From Sphingomonas sp. SUN019 (GTDB taxonomy: Bacteria; Pseudomonadota; Alphaproteobacteria; Sphingomonadales; Sphingomonadaceae): 64,000 nt of DNA. Of this stretch, positions 1 through 8,340 are shown piece by piece; position 1 is the first letter of the stretch; the number at the start of each line of letters is the position of its first letter. The stretch spans positions 1,054,001-1,118,000 of the forward strand of contig NZ_CP096971.1 in assembly GCF_024758705.1 (NCBI RefSeq), read 5' to 3'. The position numbers and the translations under genes were made by a program. The notes under the pieces are model-generated. The model searched no databases and was not told the origin of the DNA. It was given only the letters and a program-made list of their open reading frames with translations.

Positions 1-1
1 G

Positions 2-433
2 GTCTCGTTTTCCCAGACCGGACAGGACGGGAAGGTCACGCCTTACCTTCTGCTCGCCAACTACGAGCGCAGCGCGAACATGATCCCGCTCGACTCGATT
101 GCCGCCGCGGCGGCGCAGCCCGGCCTGTCGAAGCCGGTTCCGTTCGGACAGATGAAAGGTCCGGAGGGCCAGCAGGTTCCGTTCGCCGGCGTCGTGCGCG
201 CCGACAACCTCGACGACAAGTTCCTGCTCGTGGTCCGCAATAACGTGCAGCACGGCACGACCCAACTCGTCACTTTCGACAAGTCGTTCCAGTTCCGTCT
301 CTCGGATTTCGTTTCCGAGTATAATTTCCCCTCCTATGATTATTCGAAGAGCGAGTTCCAGACTAAGTACATCAAGCCCGTCCAGGACACGTTGAAGAAG
401 GAGGAGGGCTTCGCGGGCGACGTGAAGCAGTGA
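2..433 (+). CDS. C-terminal part of an exported propeller-like protein of unknown function (partial)
   Basis: The reading frame is open from the window edge to the stop at 431-433, so only the last 143 residues are present. It resembles the C-terminal third of the 428-aa protein at 35389-36675: both carry a YLL/MxAN-type stretch, a short FRLSDF motif and a SEYxFPxYxYS stretch before a lysine-rich tail. The next gene starts inside its stop codon (GTGA overlap), and its product is likewise a relative of the gene that follows the 35-kb copy. I do not recognise a characterised family; the full-length relative has a Tat-type signal, so export is inferred. The pair may act together at the cell surface or in the periplasm. 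Confidence 0.7.
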   Translation, partial: VSFSQTGQDGKVTPYLLLANYERSANMIPLDSIAAAAAQPGLSKPVPFGQMKGPEGQQVPFAGVVRADNLDDKFLLVVRNNVQHGTTQLVTFDKSFQFRLSDFVSEYNFPSYDYSKSEFQTKYIKPVQDTLKKEEGFAGDVKQ

Positions 434-1191
434 TCGCGGCCAGTTTCCTCGCTTTGGCGGCTGCACTGGTCGCCATTCCTGCGACCGCCCAACCGGCGCC
501 CCCCGACGCCCCCGTCGCACGTCCGACAGGGGCGTCGATCCCGGCGAACCTGCTGCGTCTGTCGATCGCCTTCGCACGGCCACCGGAAGGGCCGGTGCTC
601 CCGCGCCTGTCGCTGGTTCGCGGCGACGGCAGCACGATCGAGGAACCGTTTCTCGATCAGGAATTGTGGTCGCCCGACGGACGAACCTTGACCGTGCTGA
701 TGCACCCCGGCCGCGTGAAGACCGGGCTTGCCGCAAACGAGAGCTTGGGTCGCGCCCTGATTCCGGGTGACGAGGCGTCGTTGATTTTCGACGGTCGGCG
801 CATTGGCGGGTGGACGGTCGTTCCGCCCGACATCGCACCGCCCGATCCGAGCAGGTGGAGGACGACGGCGCCGCGAAGCGGAACCCGCGAGGCCGTCATT
901 GTTCAACTGGACGAGCCCGTCGACGCGCTTGGCGACAACCTGATTGCGGTTCGCGACGCCGGCGGCCGCCGCGTTGGGGGGACGGGGCAACTGGTCAAGG
1001 GAGAAGCCGTATGGCGCTTTACACCGCGATCGGCTTGGCAGGCCGAACGCTATGTCGTGGTCGCCGCACCCGACCTCGAAGATCCGGCGGGCAACCGCCC
1101 GGGCCAAGATTTCGAGCATTCTCCTGGCGCGACGTCTTCCGTTCCCGACGGCCCAGCCTTCCAACCTACTGGCGGGAATAACCGGCCGTGA
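430..1191 (+). CDS. Secreted protein with two Ig-like repeats, unknown function
   Basis: 253 aa from a GTG start overlapping the previous stop. A signal peptide is clear (hydrophobic stretch ending ATAQ near residue 22). The body contains two segments shaped like bacterial Ig-like modules: residues about 38-130 (LRLSIAFARPPEG, then QELWSPDGRTLTV) and about 150-235 (a VIVQLDEPVDAL strand, then VWRFTP). It is similar along its length to 36679-37416, including the WSPDG motif, the RVKxGL motif and WRFTP. The coupled start implies co-production with the upstream exported protein. Function unknown; a structural or partner-binding role is only inferred. Confidence 0.7.
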   Translation: MIAASFLALAAALVAIPATAQPAPPDAPVARPTGASIPANLLRLSIAFARPPEGPVLPRLSLVRGDGSTIEEPFLDQELWSPDGRTLTVLMHPGRVKTGLAANESLGRALIPGDEASLIFDGRRIGGWTVVPPDIAPPDPSRWRTTAPRSGTREAVIVQLDEPVDALGDNLIAVRDAGGRRVGGTGQLVKGEAVWRFTPRSAWQAERYVVVAAPDLEDPAGNRPGQDFEHSPGATSSVPDGPAFQPTGGNNRP

Positions 1192-1763
1192 GCGCGCAGG
1201 ACGAAGGTCTGATGACCGCCGGGCGGATGGAAGCGTTCAGCGACGGCGTCATCGCGATCATCATCACAATCATGGTGCTTGAGCTGAAGGCGCCGGAAGA
1301 AGCGGACATGCACGCGCTGCTGTCGACCTGGCCGATCTTCCTGTCCTACGCCTTGAGCTTCACCATGGTCGCGATCTACTGGGTCAATCACCACCATTTG
1401 CTGAAGACCTGCGCCCGGATCGACCACCGGACCTTGTGGCTGAACATCCATTGGCTGTTCTGGCTGTCGCTGTTCCCGGTGACGACGGCCTATATGGGCG
1501 AAACTCGCGGCGCACCGTTCGCGCTCGCGATCTATGCGGGCCTCTCGATGCTAGTGGCAACGGCCTTTCTATTGCTGCAACGTCAACTCTTTGGTTCAAA
1601 CGCCCATGTCGAGGAGGTCAGCGCGTCGACCCGGCGGCGGACGATCAAGAATCTGGCGGCGATGGTGGCTATGGCGGCGGCGATCCCACTGGCGTTCATC
1701 AGCGCGCCGATCGCCGCTCTCCTGCTCGCGGTGCCGGCGCTCGCCTATTTCGTCCCGGATTGA
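1188..1763 (+). CDS. TMEM175-family (DUF1211) membrane protein, putative potassium channel
   Basis: 191 aa. The N-terminus carries the family signature RMEAFSDGVIAIIITIMVLEL, in which the FSDGV motif of the first helix lines the pore in TMEM175-type potassium channels. Several further hydrophobic segments follow (about residues 48-70, 85-105, 112-130, 150-190), and a WVNHHH motif sits after helix 2. The length is normal for the bacterial single-repeat form, which works as a tetramer in the inner membrane. The GTG start at 1188 overlaps the previous stop by four bases; an ATG at 1212 is an alternative. Transport activity is known for homologues and not shown here. Confidence 0.88.
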   Translation: MSAQDEGLMTAGRMEAFSDGVIAIIITIMVLELKAPEEADMHALLSTWPIFLSYALSFTMVAIYWVNHHHLLKTCARIDHRTLWLNIHWLFWLSLFPVTTAYMGETRGAPFALAIYAGLSMLVATAFLLLQRQLFGSNAHVEEVSASTRRRTIKNLAAMVAMAAAIPLAFISAPIAALLLAVPALAYFVPD

Positions 1764-1766
1764 TCG

Positions 1767-3248
1767 TCAGAACAGGAAATTGGCGGTCAGCTTGGCGAAA
1801 TCGACGTTCCGCCCGCCGACGCGCCGCATCGCGCTGCCGCTTTCGAAGTGCGCGGCTTCGAGCGATACCGACAGGTGGCGTGAGAACTGGTGAGACACCA
1901 GCCCTTGAACATAGCCGCCGATATGCCGGCCGGCTGCGGCTGCGCTCGCCGGTTGCGGCACGAGCGGAGCGAGATAGACGAGATCGCCGCTTCGCGTGCG
2001 CGCTAGGTCGGCGGCGCTGACACTCATTGTCGTCGCTTTTGTTGGCCGCGCGGACAAGCTCAGCTTCAGATGCCGGACGTTGGCGAGCGAGCCGATCGGC
2101 GCCTCGGTAAAATAATTGCCCTTGTAGAAAAGCGGGTTGAACGTGCCGACGCGGTTGTCGGAAGGATCGCGGTCTCCCGAGGCGAGGTCGAGCTGAATGC
2201 CCGCCCGCGGCGCCCAAGGCGCGCGATGGAACGTCCAGCCCGCGAGCGCGGCGATCGCCCAGGCCCGAACCGGCGTCCGATCGACTGTGCCGCGCTGGAC
2301 CATGGCTTCGACATCAAAATCGAGATTGCCGACGCGGTCGGCAATGCGGGCTCCCCAGGCGGTCCGCCTCTCACGCCCCTCAACCGCCCCGAACCGCGCG
2401 GCGTCGCGGCGATATCCGTAGACATAAAGCGAAGTCCACATTTGTCCCGAGGTTCTGGAGGCATAAAGGCCGCGAAACGCGGAAGCATCGTTTGCGGCGT
2501 CGTCGAAGACGCCTGGCCGGTATCGGACGGGACGGCCGGCGAAAGCCGAGACGTGCACGTCACCGACCCGCGCGTTCAGCCGCATCGCGTCGAACGCCTG
2601 GCGGAGATTTGGTCCTTCGCGCACGCCGACGAACCGCTGCGTCGGATCGAACGCCAATTCCTGCCGTCCGGCCCGAATCACCCATTCGACCCCGCCTGCC
2701 TGCAATCGCCAATCGGCGAAGGCCAACTGAAGATCGAGCCGATCTTCATCTGTCGGGCCAGGGCCGCCCCGCCGGCCAATGGCAACCGCATTGCCGAGTT
2801 CGGCATAGATGCGTGCCTGCCCGACATGGAGGTCCGCGCCCAGATAGAGCCGATGCAGGCCCCAGACGTCGCCAGCATTGGAGAAAAGCGCATTGGACTG
2901 CCCGACGGCTTCTTCCCGTAGCTGGCCCGACAGCGTCAGATGCGCGCCACCATCGGTTCCGAGCGCAATATATTTGACGGCATCGAACGGATCGGTCCGA
3001 AGCTCTGGGTCGGCTAGCGCACGCCAATCTTCGAGCCACCGGCCGAGTTTGTAGGATGGCCGCTGAGCAGGCACGTCAGCACTGCCGTGTTCCGGCGTGC
3101 GCTCGAAATGATCGCCGGAGGACTCGCGATCGGCCGGACCGGGCGTCACGGGCATCTGTTGCTGAGCATAGGTGGCTTGGGCGATCGGCAGCATCAGCGC
3201 CGCCGACGAGAAACGCAACAGAACGAAGCGGACGGCGGGCGAAAGCAT
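1767..3248 (-). CDS. Alginate-export-family outer-membrane porin
   Basis: 493 aa with an N-terminal signal sequence (hydrophobic stretch ending ATYAQQQ near residue 29), alternating beta-strand patterns throughout and a terminal phenylalanine (ANFLF), as expected of an outer-membrane barrel. The central segment (LYLGADLHVG, RAGRQELAFD, then RVGDVHVSAFAGRPV) matches the alginate-export (AlgE-like) family, whose members pass anionic or small organic solutes. It converges with the TMEM175 gene, with only three bases between them. The LysR gene upstream is on the same strand 75 bp away. The substrate cannot be read from sequence. Confidence 0.8.
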   Translation of the reverse strand: MLSPAVRFVLLRFSSAALMLPIAQATYAQQQMPVTPGPADRESSGDHFERTPEHGSADVPAQRPSYKLGRWLEDWRALADPELRTDPFDAVKYIALGTDGGAHLTLSGQLREEAVGQSNALFSNAGDVWGLHRLYLGADLHVGQARIYAELGNAVAIGRRGGPGPTDEDRLDLQLAFADWRLQAGGVEWVIRAGRQELAFDPTQRFVGVREGPNLRQAFDAMRLNARVGDVHVSAFAGRPVRYRPGVFDDAANDASAFRGLYASRTSGQMWTSLYVYGYRRDAARFGAVEGRERRTAWGARIADRVGNLDFDVEAMVQRGTVDRTPVRAWAIAALAGWTFHRAPWAPRAGIQLDLASGDRDPSDNRVGTFNPLFYKGNYFTEAPIGSLANVRHLKLSLSARPTKATTMSVSAADLARTRSGDLVYLAPLVPQPASAAAAGRHIGGYVQGLVSHQFSRHLSVSLEAAHFESGSAMRRVGGRNVDFAKLTANFLF

Positions 3249-3322
3249 CGGCCGAGGCTAGCGTGTGCACGCGAGACCCATGAGCCGTGTTCACGAGAAC
3301 GCAGCGTTGCCGTCTGAGCGAC

Positions 3323-4237
3323 CTAGGCGGCCTCGATGAGCCCTCGGTCCCAAAACGGGTCGCCCGCATAGGTCTCGACGAGGAAATCGATGAAGGCACG
3401 AACCCGCGCCGATTGGTTACGGGCTGTTGCGTGAAGCGCATGCACGGCGATCGGCGGTCGCATGTGCCCAGCAAGAACGATCGCGAGCTCGCCGCTCCGC
3501 ACCGCGTCGTGGACGATGAAAGTCGGAAGCACCGCGACCCCTAGACCGGAGACTGCCGCAGCTTTGACGGCGTCGCCATTCGCGAAGGCAAGCCGGGCAG
3601 AAACCGCGGGGACGATGCCATCGGCGAAGGTCCAGTAGTGCGCCGTATCGACGTTGGAATAGACGATACCCGGAAATCGGCTGAGGTCAGCGGGCGTTTC
3701 GGGGTTGCCGAGGCGCGCGAGCAGCGCCGGTGCGGCGACGCAGACGTGGCGGATCACTGTCAGCCGTCGGGCGATCAAGGCAGAATCGGCCAGACGGGCG
3801 ATGCGGATCGCCAGATCGAAGCCGTCGCGCACCAGATCGACCATCCGATCGTCGGTATCGATTGCAAGTTCGACCACGGGGTGGCGGTCCAGGAATCTGC
3901 CGACGACTGGTGCCAGGCAATGGGTCGTGAACGAGACGGGCGCGGCGATGCGGATCACGCCGCGAAGCCCGCCGCCGATGCCTGATGCTTCCTCTTCGGC
4001 GTCGTAGAGCTGCGCTAACAGCGTCCGCGCACGGTCGTGGAAGACCCGACCCGCGTCCGTCAGATGCATACTCCTCGTCGTCCGGTCGAGCAGGCGTGCT
4101 CCGAGCCGATCCTCCAATTCGCGGACCCGTCGGCTGACCGCCGACTTGGCGATGTTCATCCGATCGGCGGCGGCCGCAAACCCGCCAGCTTCGACGACCG
4201 CGGCGAACACACGAAGATCTTCAAATCGATCGGCCAA
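3323..4237 (-). CDS. LysR-family transcriptional regulator (divergent from YcaC-like hydrolase)
   Basis: 304 aa from a TTG start preceded by GGAGAAG about six bases upstream; the frame is open further 5' but that part has no LysR similarity. Residues 1-60 form the winged HTH (FAAVVEAGG, then AVSRRVRELEDRLGARLLDRT), followed by a LysR substrate domain of the CrgA/DsdC-like type (RIAAPVSF). The gene is transcribed away from the hydrolase at 4383, so the 145-bp gap probably holds a shared operator. The same gene pair with the same divergence occurs at 16797-18491. The effector is unknown. Confidence 0.9.
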   Translation of the reverse strand: MADRFEDLRVFAAVVEAGGFAAAADRMNIAKSAVSRRVRELEDRLGARLLDRTTRSMHLTDAGRVFHDRARTLLAQLYDAEEEASGIGGGLRGVIRIAAPVSFTTHCLAPVVGRFLDRHPVVELAIDTDDRMVDLVRDGFDLAIRIARLADSALIARRLTVIRHVCVAAPALLARLGNPETPADLSRFPGIVYSNVDTAHYWTFADGIVPAVSARLAFANGDAVKAAAVSGLGVAVLPTFIVHDAVRSGELAIVLAGHMRPPIAVHALHATARNQSARVRAFIDFLVETYAGDPFWDRGLIEAA

Positions 4238-4382
4238 AGTGCTTCTCCGGAACGGTGTCGAGCCTAAACCTGTCGAGGTAATCGTCAATCCCAGGAGAAC
4301 AATGCGTGCTGCATTCGACACCTTTCGGAGAACGGTGGGGCGACTAGCGTGGCTGCGAAATCCTGACCTGGAGATGATCGTC

Positions 4383-5045
4383 ATGACGAGCCAACCCCGC
4401 CGCGATCCCACGAGCGATCCTCTGCTGACGCCCGAAAACGCCGCGCTGGTGCTCATCGACTACCAGCCACCGCAGGTTAACACGATCCGCTCGATGGACA
4501 GCCTGACGCTGATCCGCAATGCGGTGGCACTCACGCAGACCGCCAAGGCATACGGCCTGCCGATGGTGCTCTCCACCGTTGGGGTCGAAAGCGGACTCAA
4601 TCCCGACACCGTTCCCGAACTCAAGGACGCGATGGCGGGCGCGACGTGGATCGACCGATCGAGCATCAATGCCTGGGAGGACGCCGATTTCGTGAAGGCG
4701 GTCGAGGCGACCGGGCGCAAGAAGCTGATCATGGGCGCCCTGTGGACCGAGGTTTGCCTGGCCTTCCCCTGCACCGACGCACTGCGCGCGGGCTACGAAG
4801 TCTTCGTGCCTGCCGACGCGGTGGGCGGGACGTCTGTCGCGGCGCACGAAAGCGGTCTGCGGCGCTGCGAACAGGCGGGCGCACAGCCGGTCTGCTGGAT
4901 AGGCGTGCTATGCGAATTGCAGCGCGACTGGGCGCGCGCCGAGACGACCGAGGCGATGGTCAGTATCGGCCAGGCCAATGGCGGTCCGTGGGCGACAGAA
5001 ATCGCGCTAAAGCAGTTCGCCTCGCAGGGCCTCAAGACCGTCTAG
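4383..5045 (+). CDS. YcaC-like cysteine hydrolase (isochorismatase superfamily)
   Basis: 220 aa. It matches the YcaC branch of the isochorismatase fold: the catalytic Asp in ALVLIDYQPPQ (D26), an INAWEDADFVKAVEATGRKKL segment, the nucleophile Cys in LWTEVCLAF (C125), and a CELQRDWAR motif near the end. Family members hydrolyse amides or related small molecules; YcaC's own substrate is unsettled. The ATG at 4383 sits nine bases after GGAG; an in-frame ATG at 4374 abuts that GGAG and is less likely. It is paralogous to 17838-18491 and divergent from a LysR gene, so induction by that regulator is likely. Confidence 0.87.
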   Translation: MTSQPRRDPTSDPLLTPENAALVLIDYQPPQVNTIRSMDSLTLIRNAVALTQTAKAYGLPMVLSTVGVESGLNPDTVPELKDAMAGATWIDRSSINAWEDADFVKAVEATGRKKLIMGALWTEVCLAFPCTDALRAGYEVFVPADAVGGTSVAAHESGLRRCEQAGAQPVCWIGVLCELQRDWARAETTEAMVSIGQANGGPWATEIALKQFASQGLKTV

Positions 5046-5055
5046 GAGGGCGACT

Positions 5056-5463
5056 ATGCCGCAATCGAGTTACGCTTCGCCCGCCACGGCTTCGTGGTTA
5101 GCCCGCGCGGGCGCTATCGCATACGGTATCTGGGCGCTGCTGCATTTCCAGGCGGCTTGGTCGGTGTATCAACTCGGACAGTCGATGCCGGAGGGCATGG
5201 AGCGCGGGCGGGTTCTGCAGGATGCGTGGAACCTGCTGTGGTTTTCGATCATCGCGATTCTTGCCGCAGTCGGTTTGAACTGGCGCAACGATGTCCGCGG
5301 CTGGTGGATCAACTTAGCAGCAGTCAGCGTCGCCGACCTTGGCTTCATCTTCTTCGTGCTGATGCCGGGACATGTGCCGATGTGGCCCGGCTTGGCAGGA
5401 CCAATATTTTGGATTCTGGGGTTGGGCTTTTCTACGGTCGCCCTGTTTAGGCAACGATCATAG
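5056..5463 (+). CDS. Small four-helix membrane protein, unknown function
   Basis: 135 aa, ten bases after the hydrolase stop with a clear AGGAGG ribosome site, so co-transcribed. Four hydrophobic segments are visible (about residues 15-33, 60-77, 85-102, 112-130), with short polar loops. No catalytic motif is recognised. Co-transcription with a LysR-controlled hydrolase suggests an accessory role in uptake or stress, but this is inference. Confidence 0.75.
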   Translation: MPQSSYASPATASWLARAGAIAYGIWALLHFQAAWSVYQLGQSMPEGMERGRVLQDAWNLLWFSIIAILAAVGLNWRNDVRGWWINLAAVSVADLGFIFFVLMPGHVPMWPGLAGPIFWILGLGFSTVALFRQRS

Positions 5464-5619
5464 TTTGTTTTGATAGCAGCGCCTGTGCGTGGACAGTGCA
5501 GAGTTTTTGCTCGAGTCTATGTGATGTTCGTGCCGATGTGATTCCTGAGATCTATTCGGGCGATACAAAGCTCACGTCTCGGTGCGTGACATTTCGACAC
5601 GTCGAACCCGGGGCATCGA

Positions 5620-6543
5620 ATGTCGTTTGATATCCGTCAGCTCCGCTACGCTTTAGCGGCAGCTGATCATGGGAGTTTTTACCGTGCTGCCCGCGCACTC
5701 GATATTGAGCAATCGACGCTGAGTCGCGCCATACTCAAACTGGAGCGCTCGATCGGGATGCCGATTTTCGATCGCTCACGAGCGGGCGTGACCATAACGC
5801 TGGCAGGCGGCAGCTTTCTTCGTAGCGCAAAGACGATGGTCGCGACGGCGGACAAGATGGTGGCGATGATGCGAGCGGCCGGACAGGGCCGCGCCGGTGG
5901 CCTTAGACTCGGGCACAACAGTTCTGTCTCCGCAGGCAATCTGCGGGCGACGCTGATAAACTGGCGTGAGGCGCATCCTGATGTAGAGATCGAATGCGTC
6001 GAAGCCGACCGCAGCGTCCTCCTCGCTGGCTTGGACACCAGAGAGATCGACATCGCGATACTCATGGGTGCGGCCGGCCATGACGGCTTTCGTTGCGAGC
6101 CATTATGGAGCGAGCGGATGCTAGTCGCATTGCCCGCGTCGCATCCGCTGGCGGAACGCGACGTGGTTCACTGGACGGATCTTCGCGGCGAGCGGTTCCT
6201 GCTGCCTGCCGCCGATCCCGGCCCGGAGATACGAGACATGGCGCTGGGGCGTCTGGCAGTCTCGGGCAGCAAACCCCACATCCGAATGCTCCAGTCGAGC
6301 CGCGAGACAGTGCTAAGCGTTCTCGGCGGCAGCGCCGTCGTGAGCATCGTCTGCGAGGGTTCTACCGGCGCGCGCTATCCTGATGTCGTCTATCGACCGA
6401 TACATGGCGAGCAGGGGCCGGCCCTCACTGGCTATTCCGGTTGCTGGCGCGATGACAACGGCAACCCGGCGCTGCGCCGTTTTCTTGGATTCATCAAGGC
6501 GCGCTATGCCCTGTCTTTTGATTTCTCGCAGCAATTCCAGTAG
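5620..6543 (+). CDS. LysR-family transcriptional regulator
   Basis: 307 aa. The N-terminal HTH is typical (RQLRYALAAADHGSFYRAARALDIEQSTLSRAILKLE), followed by a RSRAGVTIT wing and a LysR effector-binding domain (residues about 90-295, for instance LRLGHNSSVSAGNLR). It is transcribed alone, 156 bp after the membrane-protein gene, and is followed 31 bp later by a small membrane protein. No obvious divergent target lies next to it. The C-terminal half carries hydrophobic NhaR/CbbR-like strands, but no effector can be assigned. Confidence 0.87.
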   Translation: MSFDIRQLRYALAAADHGSFYRAARALDIEQSTLSRAILKLERSIGMPIFDRSRAGVTITLAGGSFLRSAKTMVATADKMVAMMRAAGQGRAGGLRLGHNSSVSAGNLRATLINWREAHPDVEIECVEADRSVLLAGLDTREIDIAILMGAAGHDGFRCEPLWSERMLVALPASHPLAERDVVHWTDLRGERFLLPAADPGPEIRDMALGRLAVSGSKPHIRMLQSSRETVLSVLGGSAVVSIVCEGSTGARYPDVVYRPIHGEQGPALTGYSGCWRDDNGNPALRRFLGFIKARYALSFDFSQQFQ

Positions 6544-6574
6544 ATTAAAGTAGGTCAGTCGGGGAGTTACCGCC

Positions 6575-6883
6575 ATGTCGCAAGGCAAGACAGTTATCGT
6601 CGTGCTCGTCACTTTGCTTGTCGGTTTCGCGGGTGGATTTTTTCTGCGGCCGGCCATCGCGCCGACCCAGCAGACAGCCCCCGTCGCCATCCCGTCTCCT
6701 GTAGCTGCGGCACCAAGCGAGGCGCGCGGCACGCAGTATTTCGTGGCGAATATCGACGAGGCGCGGCAGGTCGTCGCCGGATGCCGCGATGGCTCGGTGC
6801 GGGGTGGCGAATGCCTGACCGCCGAAGAAGCGATCATCAAGGTCGACGCGCAGGAGCGCCGCAAGCGGTTCTTGGGCAACTGA
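6575..6883 (+). CDS. Small single-pass membrane protein at the end of the trb cluster
   Basis: 102 aa. One N-terminal transmembrane helix (residues 6-27, with a GFAGGFFL motif), a proline/alanine-rich linker, then a small soluble domain with two cysteines (VVAGCRDGSVRGGECLTAEEA). It converges on the DUF2274 gene with a 15-bp gap. The layout resembles small envelope proteins found with conjugation clusters, but I cannot name a family. The cysteine pair suggests a periplasmic disulfide. Confidence 0.65.
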   Translation: MSQGKTVIVVLVTLLVGFAGGFFLRPAIAPTQQTAPVAIPSPVAAAPSEARGTQYFVANIDEARQVVAGCRDGSVRGGECLTAEEAIIKVDAQERRKRFLGN

Positions 6884-6898
6884 TGGCACTGCGGTTGC

Positions 6899-7123
6899 TC
6901 AGTCGTTCGAGCCGCTACGACGTCGCGAAAACCCTCGGTCACTTGTCATGAACTTCGCCAACATGGGCGGAACGAGCTTCTCCGGCGGAACCGGCTCACC
7001 GCCCGTCTCGGCCGCGAGAGCAGCGGCGTAGGCGACGAGATCGCGGTGAACGACGGCGGGCAGTTCGACCGTCAGCTTGATGGGTCGGTCGTCGGCCAAC
7101 GGCCCCAGCTTCAACTTCGTCAT
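6899..7123 (-). CDS. DUF2274 protein, last gene of the trb operon
   Basis: 74 aa, overlapping the trbI stop by four bases (ATGA). The start MTKLKLGPLADDRPIKLTVELP and the central LVAYAAALAAETG helix fit the DUF2274 family, which is regularly encoded directly after trbI in integrative conjugative elements of Proteobacteria. Predicted fold: short strand plus helices, similar in size to ribbon-helix-helix proteins. No biochemical role is established. Its conserved position supports a role in transfer or its regulation. Confidence 0.82.
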   Translation of the reverse strand: MTKLKLGPLADDRPIKLTVELPAVVHRDLVAYAAALAAETGGEPVPPEKLVPPMLAKFMTSDRGFSRRRSGSND

Positions 7124-8340
7124 CGCGTTCCTCCGATCGGTTCGAGCACAAGGTCGCGGGTGAGAATCACGCGAAGCGGATGGCCGGGCCGGATGGTGAG
7201 CGTCGGCTGCACGTTGAGTTGCCGCCGCACGATCTGCTGCCCGGTCTGATTGATGGTATCCTGCGAGCCGCGCCGCAGGGCGCGGGTCAGGTCGTTCTCG
7301 CTATCCGCACCCAGCTCGGTCCCAACCCCGAGCAGCGTCGAAACGGCCGCCGCCTTGAGCAGATCGCCCCAATGCTGGTTGACGCGGTCCTGTAGGCCCG
7401 CGAATCCCGCACCATCGGCGCCGGGCTGACGCTCGAGAACGATCGAACGGCCGTCCGGCATGATGAGTCGGTCCCAGGCGAGCAGTACGCGGGTCTGCCC
7501 GGCGGCGATCTCGCTGTCATACTCGCCGATCAGTCGCGCGCCTTGCGGAATGAGAAGGATGCGTCCGGTAGGGCTGTCATAGACGCTCGCCGTCACCTGC
7601 GCGGTGATCTGGCCGGGCAGGTCCGAACGGACGCCGGTGACGAGCGCGGCCGGGATAATGCTGCCGGCCTGCACGATGTTTGGCGATGCTGGTGCCGTAA
7701 GCCGCTCAACGCTGACGGTGCGCTGGTTGGCTGCCTGCGCCATGAAGGCGCGCTTGCTGGCTTGGTCGCCTTGCGCCGTCTGCTGCGCCGGTTCCTGCGC
7801 GGAAGGCGCCGGCAAGCCCGGCGTCGAGACCGGCTCCGCACCCGCTCGCGCGCCGCCGCTGCCAAGAAAGACCGAGCTGGTGCGGGCCGCATCGCGTTCC
7901 TGCGCCGCGCGCTGCCGGGCGGCTTCCACCGCCTGCGCGCGCGGATCGGGCGGGCCGGGCTGCGCGCCCATCGGCGGCACGGGAACGTCCTCGCCGCGCT
8001 GTTGTGCCGACACGATCGGGCGGCCGAGGTCGCCAGGAAGCGGTGGGCCGAGCCGGGGCGCCTGGGCATAGTCGCGCGGCCCGGACGTGATCGCCTCGGA
8101 CGTGGCGCGGTTGTCGGTGTTGTAGAGTTCCTGCGCCGTCCTCTCGCCCGGTGTCCGCAGCGCATAGATCAGCGAACCGCCGATGCCGAGTCCGGCAGCG
8201 ACGCCGACGACGGCGAGCGCTCTACGGGAGAGCCGCATGACGCGAGGCGGATCGCCGCGAAGCTGGAACGCGGCCGGATCAGGGCGAGCCGACTGCGGGG
8301 CGGGCCGATCCTCCACGGGCGGATCATGGCTGTCGGTCAC
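7120..8340 (-). CDS. trbI: TrbI, VirB10-like outer-membrane-core component of the conjugation channel
   Basis: 406 aa from a GTG start that overlaps the trbG stop by four bases. There is a short cytoplasmic N-terminus, one transmembrane helix (about residues 40-60, ending LIYALRTPG), a long Pro/Ala/Gln-rich periplasmic region, and a C-terminal VirB10/TrbI domain (IIPAALVTGVRSDLPGQI, then LLIPQGARLIGEYDS). VirB10 proteins bridge both membranes and sense ATP use by the channel ATPases. An upstream extension of this frame over trbG is an overlap artefact. Length and order match other P-type Trb clusters. Confidence 0.93.
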   Translation of the reverse strand: MTDSHDPPVEDRPAPQSARPDPAAFQLRGDPPRVMRLSRRALAVVGVAAGLGIGGSLIYALRTPGERTAQELYNTDNRATSEAITSGPRDYAQAPRLGPPLPGDLGRPIVSAQQRGEDVPVPPMGAQPGPPDPRAQAVEAARQRAAQERDAARTSSVFLGSGGARAGAEPVSTPGLPAPSAQEPAQQTAQGDQASKRAFMAQAANQRTVSVERLTAPASPNIVQAGSIIPAALVTGVRSDLPGQITAQVTASVYDSPTGRILLIPQGARLIGEYDSEIAAGQTRVLLAWDRLIMPDGRSIVLERQPGADGAGFAGLQDRVNQHWGDLLKAAAVSTLLGVGTELGADSENDLTRALRRGSQDTINQTGQQIVRRQLNVQPTLTIRPGHPLRVILTRDLVLEPIGGTR